From: a bacterium
Lineage (GTDB): Bacteria > Lernaellota > Lernaellaia > JACKCT01
Assembly (NCBI GenBank): GCA_019912885.1
Contig: JAIOHV010000069.1
Location: 1-51,946 of the forward strand
Length of the DNA stretch: 51,946 nucleotides
Reading direction: 5' to 3'
Positions 26,778 to 35,195 of this stretch are shown one piece after another. The notes beneath the pieces were generated by a model that had not been told where the DNA came from, searched no databases, and saw only the letters and a program-made list of their open reading frames with translations. The position numbers and the translations under genes were made by a program. Numbering within the stretch: position 1 is the first letter of the stretch; every line of letters begins with the position of its first letter.

Positions 26778-27671
26778 CTGACTCCCTACGAACGCGTCAT
26801 CGTTGCCCTGGATACCCCCGACCCGAAGCAGGCCCGCAAGTGGGCCGCGGCGCTCGCCGGCGGCAAGGACGACACCGTCCGCGTCGGCGCGGTGAAGGTC
26901 GGGCTCGAATTGTTCACCGCCGCCGGCCCGAAGATCGTAAGCGACCTGGTCAAGGATGGGCATCGCGTGTTTCTCGACCTCAAGTACCACGATATCCCAA
27001 ACACCGTGGCGGGCGCGGTGCGTTCCGCGTGCGAGCTCGGCGCGCGCATGATGAACGTCCACGCGCTCGGCGGACGCGAGATGATGCGGGCCGCCGTCGA
27101 GGCCGCGGACGAGTTCGGCGAGTCGCCCGAATCCGAGACCGAGGGTCAGAAGCGCCCGCTCGTCATCGCCGTCACCGTGCTGACCAGCATGGACGCGCGC
27201 GAGCTTGGCGAAGTGGGCAGCGCGTTTCAGTTCGAGACGATCTACGACACGATGGACCCCAAGCGCTTTTCGCCCGGCGACGTGATGCCGAGGCTCATGA
27301 AGGCGATCTCCAAATACGAACGCGGCCGCGCCAAGGAATACCTCGACGCCATGGATCAGGACGAAGGTCCGGAATCGATCACGGCGCTCGCGACCCCGCC
27401 GGCGGTGCACCTGGCGCTGATGGCGAAAAACGCGGGGCTCGACGGCGTGGTGTGCTCGCCGAAGGAGGCGGCCGTCATCCGCAAGGTGTGCGGCGAGGAG
27501 TTCCTGATCGTCACGCCCGGCGTGCGCCCGCGGGATGCGGACGCGGACGACCAGAAGCGCGTGACGACGCCCGCGGAGGCGATCGCCGCCGGCGCGGACT
27601 TCATCGTGGTCGGCCGGCCGATCACCGCCGCGCCCGACCCGCGCGCCGCGCTGGAGACGCTTTTCGATTAG
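26778..27671 (+). CDS. pyrF: Orotidine 5'-phosphate decarboxylase with apparent CTG start
   Basis: The 297-residue TIM-barrel enzyme makes UMP in pyrimidine synthesis. It has RVIVALDTPDP (residues 6-16, the first strand with its conserved Asp), the catalytic DLKYHDIPNT block and the phosphate-binding VTPGVRPR and IVVGRPIT motifs. It is about 50 residues longer than most, due to insertions near ESETEGQ and in the FQFETIYDTMDPKRFSPGD region. No ATG, GTG or TTG in this frame lies between the proS stop and the conserved first strand. CTG at 26778 is preceded six bases upstream by a perfect GGAGG and is therefore taken as the start. A GTG at 26892 would delete the first strand and conserved Asp. 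Confidence 0.92.
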   Translation: MTPYERVIVALDTPDPKQARKWAAALAGGKDDTVRVGAVKVGLELFTAAGPKIVSDLVKDGHRVFLDLKYHDIPNTVAGAVRSACELGARMMNVHALGGREMMRAAVEAADEFGESPESETEGQKRPLVIAVTVLTSMDARELGEVGSAFQFETIYDTMDPKRFSPGDVMPRLMKAISKYERGRAKEYLDAMDQDEGPESITALATPPAVHLALMAKNAGLDGVVCSPKEAAVIRKVCGEEFLIVTPGVRPRDADADDQKRVTTPAEAIAAGADFIVVGRPITAAPDPRAALETLFD

Positions 27672-27728
27672 CGGATGAAACAAGCACGTTACGCGACTAT
27701 CGGCGCCCGCTCGCGGCATCGCAATTCA

Positions 27729-27853
27729 GCGGTACACCGGGCACACGGAGAAGCCACGGAGAACACGGAGGAGAAAAAGGGGCTGGAACCGCGACCATCA
27801 GGGAGCGGGCACGGCGTGTTGCGACGGCCTTCCAGTCTTTCCGACTTCCGGCC
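27729..27853. repeat. Family D and family B arrays between convergent genes
   Basis: GCGGTACACCGGGCACACGGAG begins an array of CACGGAGAA/CACGGAGGA units to about 27775. From 27816, TTGCGACGGCCTTCCAGTC and further TTCCGAC/TTCCGGCC octamers run into the stop codon of the minus-strand lipoprotein gene. Confidence 0.75.
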
Positions 27854-28333
27854 TTACTCCAGCCCCACCAACTCGCAGTCGGGCGTGACCTCGACCCGGT
27901 GCTCGGCGACGACGCCAAACTGCACGCACTGATTCTCGAGAACGTCATCCACCGGCTCGCGCGGATCGTGCACCACGTCGCACACCCAGTTCTCGACGAT
28001 CTTTTCGGCAAGGCACGGGCCGTCGGACAGATCGAATCCGGATTGGCGAGCGAGATTGCACTGCACGACGCACGAGCGGCAGGCCTCCGCGGGTTCGCCT
28101 TCGGTCACGCCGGCGCATTCCTCGGCGGCGTCGGTGCCGTCAAAATCGTCGTCGCCGAAATCATCGTCCGCGGCGTCGTCGTCCGCGGCATCGTCGTCAT
28201 CGTCGTCTCCGCCGCTGCCGCCGTCGTCGTCATCGTCGTCGTCGCCGCTATCGGGAACGCACGCGATGATCGCGAACGACAGCGCGAAAAGCAGCGCCAC
28301 CATCGCGGCCAGAATGTTCGTGTTTGAACGCAC
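27854..28333 (-). CDS. Cys-rich lipoprotein with poly-Asp tether
   Basis: The 159-residue protein has a lipoprotein signal (SFAIIAC, C25), an Asp-rich linker (residues 31-66, DDDDDDDGGSGG and DDDAADDD blocks) and a small C-terminal domain with eight cysteines, probably disulfide-bonded. No family is recognised. The GTG at 28333 is nine bases after GGGAG; a TTG at 28351 overlapping that site is less likely. Its last bases match those of the 12170-12664 lipoprotein gene, and both proteins end Gly-Leu-Glu, so the two may be distant relatives. Confidence 0.78.
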   Translation of the reverse strand: MRSNTNILAAMVALLFALSFAIIACVPDSGDDDDDDDGGSGGDDDDDDAADDDAADDDFGDDDFDGTDAAEECAGVTEGEPAEACRSCVVQCNLARQSGFDLSDGPCLAEKIVENWVCDVVHDPREPVDDVLENQCVQFGVVAEHRVEVTPDCELVGLE

Positions 28334-28660
28334 CTTCAAATTCTCCCTCAAATGAATGGCGAATCATTAGCACAAATACGATCGAGGATCGAGGATTGTC
28401 GCGAGGATTGAGGATCGAGGATTGAGGATTGAGTGGACGGCGCAGGCGACGGTGGCGACAACCCGGACGAAAATCGGCTTTTCCACCGCCCGAGATCGCC
28501 CCGGGCAATCGCTTGCTCGCACTCGATCCTCAATCCTCAATCCTCGATCCTCCATTGCGCATATTTGCGTTCGCGGGCGAATCGGATAACGTGTGGGCGC
28601 TTTTTCCCGGGAATCGCGCCGGCGAAAGCCGTCGTTTGGCACCAAGCGGAAGGTCCGCCG
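28334..28660. other. 327-base divergent intergenic region with inverted heptamer arrays
   Basis: Divergent spacer between a lipoprotein gene (minus) and an outer-membrane protein gene (plus). Most of it is two opposed heptamer arrays (28381-28434 and 28521-28553) around an 86-base centre. The promoters of both genes must lie at its edges; I cannot assign convincing -35/-10 boxes. Confidence 0.6.
28381..28553. repeat. Two heptamer arrays in inverted orientation (family A)
   Basis: The left array is GAGGATC/GAGGATT units ending GAGGATTGAGTG (28381-28434). The right array is its mirror image, beginning CACTCGATCCTCAATCCTC (28520-28553). Both end at the same GAGTG/CACTC boundary, facing each other across a unique centre, so they could fold into a long hairpin. 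Confidence 0.85.
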
Positions 28661-29293
28661 TTGACCGAAACCTCCTCGCGCCTAGCGGCGATCCTTGTCG
28701 CCGCGACGCTGATCCTTCTGGCCGCGCCCGGCGCGTGGGCGAAGGACACGCGTTTCATGCCGTCGCCTGAAGGCGGCGGGCGCTGGCTCTATCTTTATCA
28801 AACGGGCACGCGCGAAATCACCGTGCGTCCCGCCCTTGCGTACGGCGGCACGATCGAGAAGATTTTCGACTTCGCGTGGTCGCGCAACGTGTCGTTCGGC
28901 GTCAGCTATCTGCACAGCCGCAGCCACGGCGAAACGCACGATCTGGACAGCGACGACGTCGAGGTCTTCAACCTCAACGTCGATACCTTTTCGGCGAACA
29001 TCGGCTATTTTTTCACCGGCCGCCGCATTCAGCCGTACATCTCCGTGGGCGCCGGCGCCGCGATCATGAAATACGAACCGGAATCGGCGACGGGAAAGAT
29101 CTGGGAGCAGGACCCCTACCTCAACATCGGCGGCGGCGCCGATTTTTCGCTCTGGGAAACCGAGGGCGGCGCCACGCTCGACCGCGTGCTGCTCGGCGCC
29201 CGGCTCCGCTACGAATATTTCAGCGTGCAGGAAATCGTGGACACGGGCCTTGTCGCGATCACCGCGACCGCGCGCCTGGTGTTCTCCTTCTAG
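28661..29293 (+). CDS. Outer-membrane beta-barrel protein
   Basis: The 210-residue protein starts with TTG at 28661, preceded by GGAAGG, and has a signal peptide ending LLAAPGAWA. The mature part shows alternating strands typical of OmpW-like or outer-membrane-protein beta-barrel domains: FGVSYLHSRSHGETHD, NIGYFFTGRRIQPYISVGAGAAIMKY, LLGARLRYEYFSVQE and a last strand ITATARLVFSF ending in Phe, the C-terminal aromatic needed by the Bam machinery. It is followed after 7 bases by a second barrel gene, so the two are probably co-transcribed. Confidence 0.82.
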   Translation: MTETSSRLAAILVAATLILLAAPGAWAKDTRFMPSPEGGGRWLYLYQTGTREITVRPALAYGGTIEKIFDFAWSRNVSFGVSYLHSRSHGETHDLDSDDVEVFNLNVDTFSANIGYFFTGRRIQPYISVGAGAAIMKYEPESATGKIWEQDPYLNIGGGADFSLWETEGGATLDRVLLGARLRYEYFSVQEIVDTGLVAITATARLVFSF

Positions 29294-29300
29294 GACGCAC

Positions 29301-29918
29301 GTGAAACCTCTCGTCCGACACCTTCTCGTCCTCGCCGTCGTGGCCGGACTTGTTGCGTCGGCCGCGCCCGCGCGCGCCGTCGAGGCGGACGAAGGCGCGC
29401 TCGCGCCCCAGGTCGGCGGCCTGGCGTTCACCGGCAAGCTCGGCGAATTGTTCGCCGCGGACTTCGCGTACGGCGCGAACATTACCTACGGCTTCACCGA
29501 TTGGCTCGCGTTGGATATCGATGTGCTTTACTCCGAACACCAGGAGACCGAGCGCGACCGATACGGCGCCCTTTCCCTGACGCATCTCACCGGATCGCTC
29601 GGCCCGCGTTTCGGGATCACGGGCGATTTTGTCGCCGCGCACGTCGCGCTCGCGCCGATGATCGTGCTTTCGACTTACGAGGCCCGCTTTCCCGCCGGCA
29701 GCGGCACGCGGGACGACTCCGAGGACACGCACGGCTTCGGCGGCAACGCGATCGCCGGCGTCGATGCGTTCGTCGGCGCATCCGCCACGCTGGGCCTTGC
29801 CGCCAAGGCCGGCGTCGTCTCGACCGATCTCGAATTCGCGCACGGCGAGGACGTCGACAACCAGGTCGAGGTCTATACGTTCTACGCGGGCGTGCTTCGG
29901 TTCACGGTGATTTTCTGA
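29301..29918 (+). CDS. Outer-membrane beta-barrel protein
   Basis: The 205-residue protein starts with GTG at 29301 (AGGA six bases upstream) and has a signal peptide ending SAAPARA. Strands alternate through YGANITYGFTDWLALDIDVLYSEHQ, HLTGSLGPRFGITGDFVAAHVAL and VEVYTFYAGVLRFTVIF, again ending in Phe. It resembles the preceding protein in architecture but not closely in sequence. The pair may form ligand-binding or structural barrels; no transport partner is nearby. Confidence 0.8.
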   Translation: MKPLVRHLLVLAVVAGLVASAAPARAVEADEGALAPQVGGLAFTGKLGELFAADFAYGANITYGFTDWLALDIDVLYSEHQETERDRYGALSLTHLTGSLGPRFGITGDFVAAHVALAPMIVLSTYEARFPAGSGTRDDSEDTHGFGGNAIAGVDAFVGASATLGLAAKAGVVSTDLEFAHGEDVDNQVEVYTFYAGVLRFTVIF

Positions 29919-30225
29919 ATGGGGGATTGTTTTCACGGGAAGTTTTTTCTATCCGCAGATTACGCCGATCGCAGATAAAGGTCGGGGCCGCGTCGTCGGC
30001 GTGAAAGACAAAATGTCTGCGAAATCCGCGGATGCCGTCCTGCGATGACCTTCCAGCCTTCCAGTCTTTCAGCCTTCCAGACTATTCCATCGGGCACGGG
30101 CACGGGCACGATGAATTTGCTTGCGGCTTCGCCGCGCTGTGTCCCTGGTAACCTCCGCGGTGAATTCGGAATCACCGTGACATGCGCGGGTCGCGCCGTC
30201 GCATGCGTTGTGCGATGATGGCCGT
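29919..30225. other. 307-base intergenic region with repeats
   Basis: Holds an ATCCGCAGATTACGCCGATCGCAGAT-type short-period stretch (29951-29976), a family B octamer array (TGCGATGACC, then TTCCAGCC/TTCCAGTC/TTTCAGCC/TTCCAGAC, then TATTC; 30041-30088) and a GGGCAC hexamer in three copies (30092-30109). No reading frame or RNA gene is apparent. Confidence 0.65.
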
Positions 30226-30618
30226 ATGAACGCGCCTGAACCCAGCGAACGCGAATTCATCGAACGAGGCGCGCAGAACGTCTCGGAGCACGAGCTCGAC
30301 GAGGTGCTGCTCTCGCCGGACCGCATCATGGAAAAGATGCGCGGTCCGCTCTACCGCTTCGTCGATGACGTGAAGCTGCTGATCTCGATGGTGCGCGACT
30401 ACCGGGGCGGGCAGTATCGCAAGATCCCCTATCGCACGGTCGCGGGAATCGTCTTCGCGTTGCTGTACGTGCTCAACCCGCTCGACGTGGTGCCGGATTT
30501 CATACCCGGCATCGGCCTGATCGACGACGCGGCCGTCGTCGCCGCCGTGCTCAAGCTCTTCGAAAAAGACCTGCTTGCGTACGGCGAATGGAAGGCCGGC
30601 CGCATCATCGGCCACTGA
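30226..30618 (+). CDS. DUF1232 (YkvA-family) membrane protein
   Basis: The 130-residue protein contains the DUF1232 signature: a YRTVAGIVFALLYVLNPLDVVPDFIPGIGLIDDAAVVAAVL segment at about residues 71-112, quoted here by its key elements NPLDVVPDFIPG and GLIDDA. A single hydrophobic hairpin is predicted, with an N-terminal charged region. The biochemical role of the family is unknown. The ATG at 30226 has no strong ribosome-binding site. The gene stands alone between repeat-rich spacers. Confidence 0.85.
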   Translation: MNAPEPSEREFIERGAQNVSEHELDEVLLSPDRIMEKMRGPLYRFVDDVKLLISMVRDYRGGQYRKIPYRTVAGIVFALLYVLNPLDVVPDFIPGIGLIDDAAVVAAVLKLFEKDLLAYGEWKAGRIIGH

Positions 30619-30815
30619 CGGCGCCGCCCCTTCAGGTTTTACATTTTTGGAAAACACGATGCCGATTTGTGTCGAAGTGCGAAGGCCGCACCGCGCGAAA
30701 CGGCCGCGCGTTACGCGGCGGCTCGCTTCGCCCTTGCGCAACGACGAAGAAATATTGGAGTGTTTTCCAATCGTTACGCGTTCGCCTCATCCTTGTCATG
30801 GGCTTCGCCGATAAC

Positions 30816-30830
30816 TGGCACGTCGCTTGC
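30816..30830 (+). promoter_or_regulatory. Sigma-54-type promoter, perfect core match
   Basis: CTGGCACG-TCGC-TTGC matches the -24/-12 consensus at every core position. Transcription would start near 30842, so an ATG at 30844 would be virtually leaderless and the STAS-like gene more likely starts at 30889. Confidence 0.8.
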
Positions 30831-30888
30831 GGTATTCCCCCGCATGAAAAGCGCCAAAGACCAGAAAAATTCCCGGAGCCGACGGACC

Positions 30889-31221
30889 ATGAAGACGCAC
30901 ACGCACGAAATGGAACACGACCTTCAAATCACCGCCGCGCCCGGCATGTCCGGTACGTCGATTCTGCTGGCGCCGGCGACGATGAATGTTTTCGTCGCGC
31001 GGTCGCTCGCGACTCGCGCCCTCGAAGGGATTTGCCACGGCGGCCTGCGGATCGTTATCGACCTGCGTTCGGTGCGTGAGGTGTACATGCTCGGCCTCGC
31101 GGAGCTTGCCGCCTCCGTGCATCGCGCGGGGCTTTTGCCCTACCTCGCGTTCCTCTCCGGCGACGAAAAGCTCGCCGCTTACCTTGCCCGTATGGGACTC
31201 ACGCGCGTCGAGGAAGCATAA
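30889..31221 (+). CDS. STAS-domain-like protein (anti-sigma factor antagonist-like)
   Basis: The 110-residue protein has the layout of a single STAS domain: a first strand LQITAAPGMSGTSILLAPATMN, the central LRIVIDLRSVREVYMLGLAEL segment where STAS proteins have a strand, a loop and the phosphorylatable Ser/Thr, then a helix and LAFLSGDEKLAAYLARMGL. The usual serine at the helix start is absent (YMLGL), so it may not be switched by a classical anti-sigma kinase. The ATG at 30889 has GGAG upstream; an in-frame ATG at 30844 would add 15 residues. A perfect sigma-54-type promoter precedes it, an unusual pairing for a partner-switch protein. Confidence 0.65.
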   Translation: MKTHTHEMEHDLQITAAPGMSGTSILLAPATMNVFVARSLATRALEGICHGGLRIVIDLRSVREVYMLGLAELAASVHRAGLLPYLAFLSGDEKLAAYLARMGLTRVEEA

Positions 31222-31256
31222 ACGAGGATTAAGGATCGAGGATTGGGGATCGAGTG
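31222..31256. repeat. Heptamer array directly after a stop codon (family A)
   Basis: GAGGATTAAGGATCGAGGATTGGGGATCGAGTG starts three bases after the TAA of the STAS-like gene and ends with the family's GAGTG boundary. The remaining gap to 31449 contains CTCTTTTCTCTTTGCTCTTTTCTC (31412-31436, family E). Confidence 0.8.
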
Positions 31257-31449
31257 ACGCGCCGCCTTCGCGACGCTTTTTCGTTTGATCCTTTCGCGAT
31301 TCGCATGAAACCGGCTCCCTGACCCGCCGTCACCAAGGCTACGGCACGGCGGGCGCGCGCGGCCGGGCCATCGCCGACAAGAGCCCTCGCCTCGATAGCA
31401 CGTTCGCGTTAACCTCTTTTCTCTTTGCTCTTTTCTCGTGGAGACGAGC

Positions 31450-32436
31450 ATGCGCATCATGCTAACGGGCGCGACGGGTTTCATCGGATCGCACGTCGCC
31501 GAGGCGTTGCGCGCGGACGGGCACGACGTGACGCTGCTCGTGCGCGATCCGGCGCGCCTGCCGTTTTCCGCCGATGGCTTCACGATCGTCACCGGCGACC
31601 TACTGGATGACGCCGCTCTCGATCGCGCGCTTGACGGCGCGGATGCGGTCGTTCACGGCGCGGCGAAGGTCGGCGAGTGGGGCACGCGCGAGCAGTTCCA
31701 CCACACGAATGTCGAGGGCACGCGGCGGCTCGTCGCGGCGTGCGTCCGCGGCGGCGTGCGCCGTTTCGTGCAGATCAGCTCCATGTCCGTTTACGGCAAT
31801 GGCGACAAACACCTGACCGCCATTTCCGAGGACGCGCCAATGCGCAAGACGGGCATGCTCTACGGCGAGAGCAAGGTGGACGCCGAGCGCGTGACGTGGG
31901 ACGCGCACGAGCGCGGCGAGATCGAGGCGACGACGATCCGCCCCGGCATGGTGTGGGGCCCGCGCGACGGGCAGTTCTTCCCGAAGATCATCGACGGATT
32001 CCGCAAAAAGAATCTTCCGTACATCGCGGGGGGCAAGGCGCGCCTCGGGCTGACGCACGTCTCCAACGCCGTGCAGATCGTGCGGCTGACACTCGAGAAG
32101 GACGCCGCGAAAGGCCGCGCCTACAACGTGGACGACGACGACGCGCGGACGTTCCGCGATCTGGCCGAGGCGATCTGCGCGCGGCTCGAACTTGCGCCAC
32201 CGAAGCTCTCATTCCCGCGCTTTGCCGCCAAGGGCGCGGCGTACGCGTCCGAGGCCATCGCGCGCTTGTTGGGCAAGAAAGACGCGCCGCTCATGACGAA
32301 GATGGGCGTCTACATTCTTTGCTACGACAACGATGGATCGGTGGAACGCGCCAAGACCGAACTCGATTTTGCGCCGCACCCGGAGCGCTTCGACGAGCGA
32401 CTCACCGAGGCGCTTGCGCCGTACCGGAAGGAATAG
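31450..32436 (+). CDS. NAD-dependent epimerase/dehydratase (extended SDR)
   Basis: The 328-residue protein has the Rossmann NAD(P) motif TGATGFIG (6-13) and the catalytic Y138-GES-K142, with ISSMS upstream as the usual serine region. The C-terminal half (NVDDDDARTFRDLAEAICARL) is like the 3-beta-hydroxysteroid dehydrogenase/isomerase and nucleoside-diphosphate-sugar epimerase group. Substrate not deducible; a sterol, isoprenoid or sugar are all possible. The ATG at 31450 is preceded by GGAGA, making it better than the GTG at 31438. Its stop codon lies at the edge of an octamer repeat array. Confidence 0.88.
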   Translation: MRIMLTGATGFIGSHVAEALRADGHDVTLLVRDPARLPFSADGFTIVTGDLLDDAALDRALDGADAVVHGAAKVGEWGTREQFHHTNVEGTRRLVAACVRGGVRRFVQISSMSVYGNGDKHLTAISEDAPMRKTGMLYGESKVDAERVTWDAHERGEIEATTIRPGMVWGPRDGQFFPKIIDGFRKKNLPYIAGGKARLGLTHVSNAVQIVRLTLEKDAAKGRAYNVDDDDARTFRDLAEAICARLELAPPKLSFPRFAAKGAAYASEAIARLLGKKDAPLMTKMGVYILCYDNDGSVERAKTELDFAPHPERFDERLTEALAPYRKE

Positions 32437-32560
32437 ACTGGAAGGCTGGAAGACCGAAAGACTGAAAGGTCATCGCAAAAACGCGGCGCACCGAAGCGGT
32501 TTCGCCTCGGCACGCCGCGCATAATGTCTCTTTTCTCGTTTTCTCTTTTCTCTTTTCTCC
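32431..32560. repeat. Family B octamers and CTCTTTTCT repeats between convergent genes
   Basis: GAATAGACTGGAAGGCTGG begins at the epimerase stop (TAG within the array edge) and continues as GAAGACCGAAAGACTGAAAGGTCATCGCA to about 32476. From 32524 the sequence is CTCTTTTCTCGTTTTCTCTTTTCTCTTTTCTCCTC, a pyrimidine repeat reaching the stop of the minus-strand propeller gene. Confidence 0.85.
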
Positions 32561-34990
32561 TCAGCGCAGCCGCACCTTCGCGATGTCAATCCACGAATCG
32601 AGGTTCGTGACCTTCACGCCGTTGGTGGACAGGGTGTAGAGCGCGTTGTCGATGACCGCCGAACGCAGGGGTATAGCCAAGCCTCCGAACCAGCCACCGA
32701 TGCGCGTGTGTTCGATTTCGCCAATGAAGTCGAAACCGTCTTCAACGGAAACGTCAAACGCGAGAAAGCCGGCGAACAAGCCGGGCGAGCCGCCGTCGCC
32801 GATCCACTGCGTATCCACCAGCGGAATCGAGAGCAGATCGTACGGTTCGTAGTAGAAAAACGCGTGGTGTTCGAGCTTGGCCTGCGAGGTCACGCCCGCC
32901 GCGCCGAGATCGAGAAAGTGCACGCGCCGCGGATCGGCCATGTCGCTCACGTCAAACATCGATAGCGCCACACCGCCGTTCGCGCCGAATTCGTCGCCCC
33001 CTTCGCCGATCGCCATCAGGTGATCGTCGCCAAGCGGATGGAGGTAGGTCGAGAATCCGGGAATGATGAGCTCGCCCAAGACTTTCGGATCGTACGGGTC
33101 CGCAAGATCGAGCGTGAACAGGGGATCGCATGAACCTTCCCCGTCTCCCTCATCCTCTTCGGTCGCCCAGGGATTTTCGCCCACCCATCCGCCGTCAACG
33201 AGCTCGGAAAACGGTATCGGATAAGTGACGAGATAGCCGCGGTCGCCCATGAAGCGCGCGGTGTATAGCTCTTCGCCGGGCGCAATGTCCTCGACAAAAC
33301 CCGTCGGCGTCAATGCGCCGTCCGAAGCGTCGTAAACGTACACGCCGCTGGCGACGGCGCCTTCGACTCCCGTGGGATAGGTCGACGCGACGCGCAGGTA
33401 GCCGTCGTATTCCCCCATGCTGAACGGGTTGAGCACGAAGCCGGGCACGGGCGCCGAGGCGGCGTACGACACCACGCCCGTCTCGGGCGCGATGTCGAAG
33501 CGATGCACGCCGCTGGCCTCGGGATAGAACGCGGGCAGCAGGCCGAGATCGCGCCGCACGCCGATCATCGTCCCCGCGACGTACAAGCGCTCCGTCGTCG
33601 CATAGGGCGACAGCCCGGATGCCAGAACGCCAAGCGCGTGCGTGTTGGCGGTCGCGCTTGCGAAATCGTAGGTCAGGATCGAGAGCACATCTCCGCCTTC
33701 CGGTTGCGCGGGGTGAAACAGCTCGTCGCAAGGCACAAGAAATTCCACCTCCGACTCTGCCGCGGCCAATCGAATGTACGAACGTGGGAGCCATTGATCC
33801 AGGGTCCCGGCGTTGATGATCTCGCGATTCTGTTTTTTCAGTTCTTCGAGCGCCTTGAGATGCTCATCCTCGGTCGGATAGTTCACGAAGATATTGTATT
33901 CGACCGCCGGCCCGCCCTTGGTCGTTCGCATCGCAAAATAGATGCGTTCGCCGATGCGCCGCGATCCAGCGATGTCGGCCTCGATGAAATGTTCGCCGGT
34001 CACCGCCGGCGCGGTCCGGTCCGAGACATCGATGATCGTGATCTTGGTGACGGCGCCCGTGATTTGGGCGTTCGGTACGCCGGGGAAAACGTCCTCGGAC
34101 GACGGGCGGTATTCGACGCCGCTGATCACGACGACGCGGTCGCCAAAAAGGTGCATGCCGGCGCCCCAATTCTCGACCTCGACCGATCCGATCACGCGCG
34201 TCGCCCACGCGGGCTGCGCGTCCAGGATGTAAAGCACGCCGCCGACAAGAGCGTAGAGATACTCGCCGTCGGTCTTGATGATGTCGTCCTCGTCGACGCC
34301 TTTTTCCTGATTGTTGGTTTCGCTGTAGGCGTCGTCGTCACCGCCATCGTCGTCGTCATCATCGTCATCCATGTCGTCGTCGGCCATGTCGTCGTCGCCG
34401 CCGCCGTTGGTATCGTCGTCCGAATGGCTGTCATCGTCGTCCAGGCCGTCGTCATCATCGTCATCGGTATCGTCGTTATTCGCGGCGTCATCGTCGCTTC
34501 CGGCCGCGCTGTCGTCATCGCCGTCGTTTTCGGCGCTGTCGTCGCCGGTAAATCCGCAGCCGCACCCGCCGCATGCACCGTCGTCATCGTCGTCGCCGCC
34601 GGTCGCGCCATCGTCGTCGAGCGGCCGGCCGCTCTGGTCATCGTCGTCGCGCTCGTTCTCGCCGATCTGGAAATCGTCGTCGTCCCCGTCGTCGTCCCAA
34701 TCGTCGTCATCACCCCAGTCATCGTCCCAATCGTCATCCCAACCGCCGCTCCACGGGTCTTCCCACGGGTTGTCGCGATCGATGCGCTCTTCCATCGCCG
34801 CGATTGTCGCGGCTTTCAACCACGCTTCGGCTTCGGCGCAAGAGCTGACGTATTCGAGCGTCGGATCGTATTCCTGCGCGGCAGCGGGCGCGGGCCATGC
34901 GAAATTCACCGCCGCGATCAGCGCGAACATGACCGCGTACAATCCCGCCCGATACTTTTTTGACGACGAGCGCGTTGGCGATGGTGTCAT
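32561..34990 (-). CDS. Secreted beta-propeller protein (PF09826-like) with long poly-Asp linker
   Basis: The 809-residue protein has a signal peptide (ending PAPAAAQ), a conserved amphipathic stretch WLKAATIAAMEERIDRDN (57-74), an Asp-rich linker (84-220) containing a CGGCGCG cluster at 140-146, and a C-terminal propeller beginning TNNQEKGVDEDDIIKTDGEY (225-244). That last motif is characteristic of the secreted C-terminal beta-propeller family distantly related to WD40. Later blades carry LYVAGTM, YTARFMGDRGYLVTYP, and DPLFTLDLADPYDPKVLGEL. The linker should bind divalent cations such as calcium. The ATG at 34990 has GGAGG eight bases upstream. A second, paralogous gene follows upstream on the same strand. 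Extracellular function is unknown. Confidence 0.88.
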   Translation of the reverse strand: MTPSPTRSSSKKYRAGLYAVMFALIAAVNFAWPAPAAAQEYDPTLEYVSSCAEAEAWLKAATIAAMEERIDRDNPWEDPWSGGWDDDWDDDWGDDDDWDDDGDDDDFQIGENERDDDDQSGRPLDDDGATGGDDDDDGACGGCGCGFTGDDSAENDGDDDSAAGSDDDAANNDDTDDDDDDGLDDDDSHSDDDTNGGGDDDMADDDMDDDDDDDDGGDDDAYSETNNQEKGVDEDDIIKTDGEYLYALVGGVLYILDAQPAWATRVIGSVEVENWGAGMHLFGDRVVVISGVEYRPSSEDVFPGVPNAQITGAVTKITIIDVSDRTAPAVTGEHFIEADIAGSRRIGERIYFAMRTTKGGPAVEYNIFVNYPTEDEHLKALEELKKQNREIINAGTLDQWLPRSYIRLAAAESEVEFLVPCDELFHPAQPEGGDVLSILTYDFASATANTHALGVLASGLSPYATTERLYVAGTMIGVRRDLGLLPAFYPEASGVHRFDIAPETGVVSYAASAPVPGFVLNPFSMGEYDGYLRVASTYPTGVEGAVASGVYVYDASDGALTPTGFVEDIAPGEELYTARFMGDRGYLVTYPIPFSELVDGGWVGENPWATEEDEGDGEGSCDPLFTLDLADPYDPKVLGELIIPGFSTYLHPLGDDHLMAIGEGGDEFGANGGVALSMFDVSDMADPRRVHFLDLGAAGVTSQAKLEHHAFFYYEPYDLLSIPLVDTQWIGDGGSPGLFAGFLAFDVSVEDGFDFIGEIEHTRIGGWFGGLAIPLRSAVIDNALYTLSTNGVKVTNLDSWIDIAKVRLR

Positions 34991-35159
34991 CGAATTACCC
35001 TCCGATAAATCCAGCCGGCGCCATGCGTGCGGCCGGCTCTCCCCTGCTCAACAAACCCGCGGCGCAACCATCATAAACCCCGAACGCGACGATGTGCGAA
35101 AAAATTATCGCAGACGCGTTCAACAATCTTTGTGAAGCCGAAAGGCCGCCCGTTGTGCG

Positions 35160-35195
35160 ACGGCCTTCCAGCCTTCCGGTCTTCCAGCCTCTTCA
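35160..35195. repeat. Octamer array overlapping a stop codon (family B)
   Basis: GCGACGGCCTTCCAGCC, TTCCGGTC, TTCCAGCC, TCTTCAG: the final bases include the TGA of the second propeller gene on the minus strand. The rest of the 202-base gap (34991-35159) probably holds the promoter of the first propeller gene; a TATGAT box lies near 35067 on the minus strand. Confidence 0.8.

Noticed and set aside
26892-27671. pyrF starting at GTG 26892
   Set aside because: This would remove the first beta strand and the conserved ALD motif and has no ribosome-binding site; the CTG at 26778 has both.
26840-28327. Plus-strand open frame of about 495 codons over pyrF and the adjacent lipoprotein gene
   Set aside because: Spans pyrF in another frame, the repeat arrays and the antisense of a poly-Asp lipoprotein; no motif support.
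28381-28553. CRISPR array
   Set aside because: Repeat units are 7 bases, directly adjacent and without unique spacers; no cas genes in the window.
33503-34963. Val/Ile-rich open frame that looks like a membrane protein
   Set aside because: It is the antisense of the Asp-coding GAY repeats, which read as GTC/ATC on the other strand; the apparent hydrophobic segments are an artefact. The same applies to 22959-23990 and 36789-37523.
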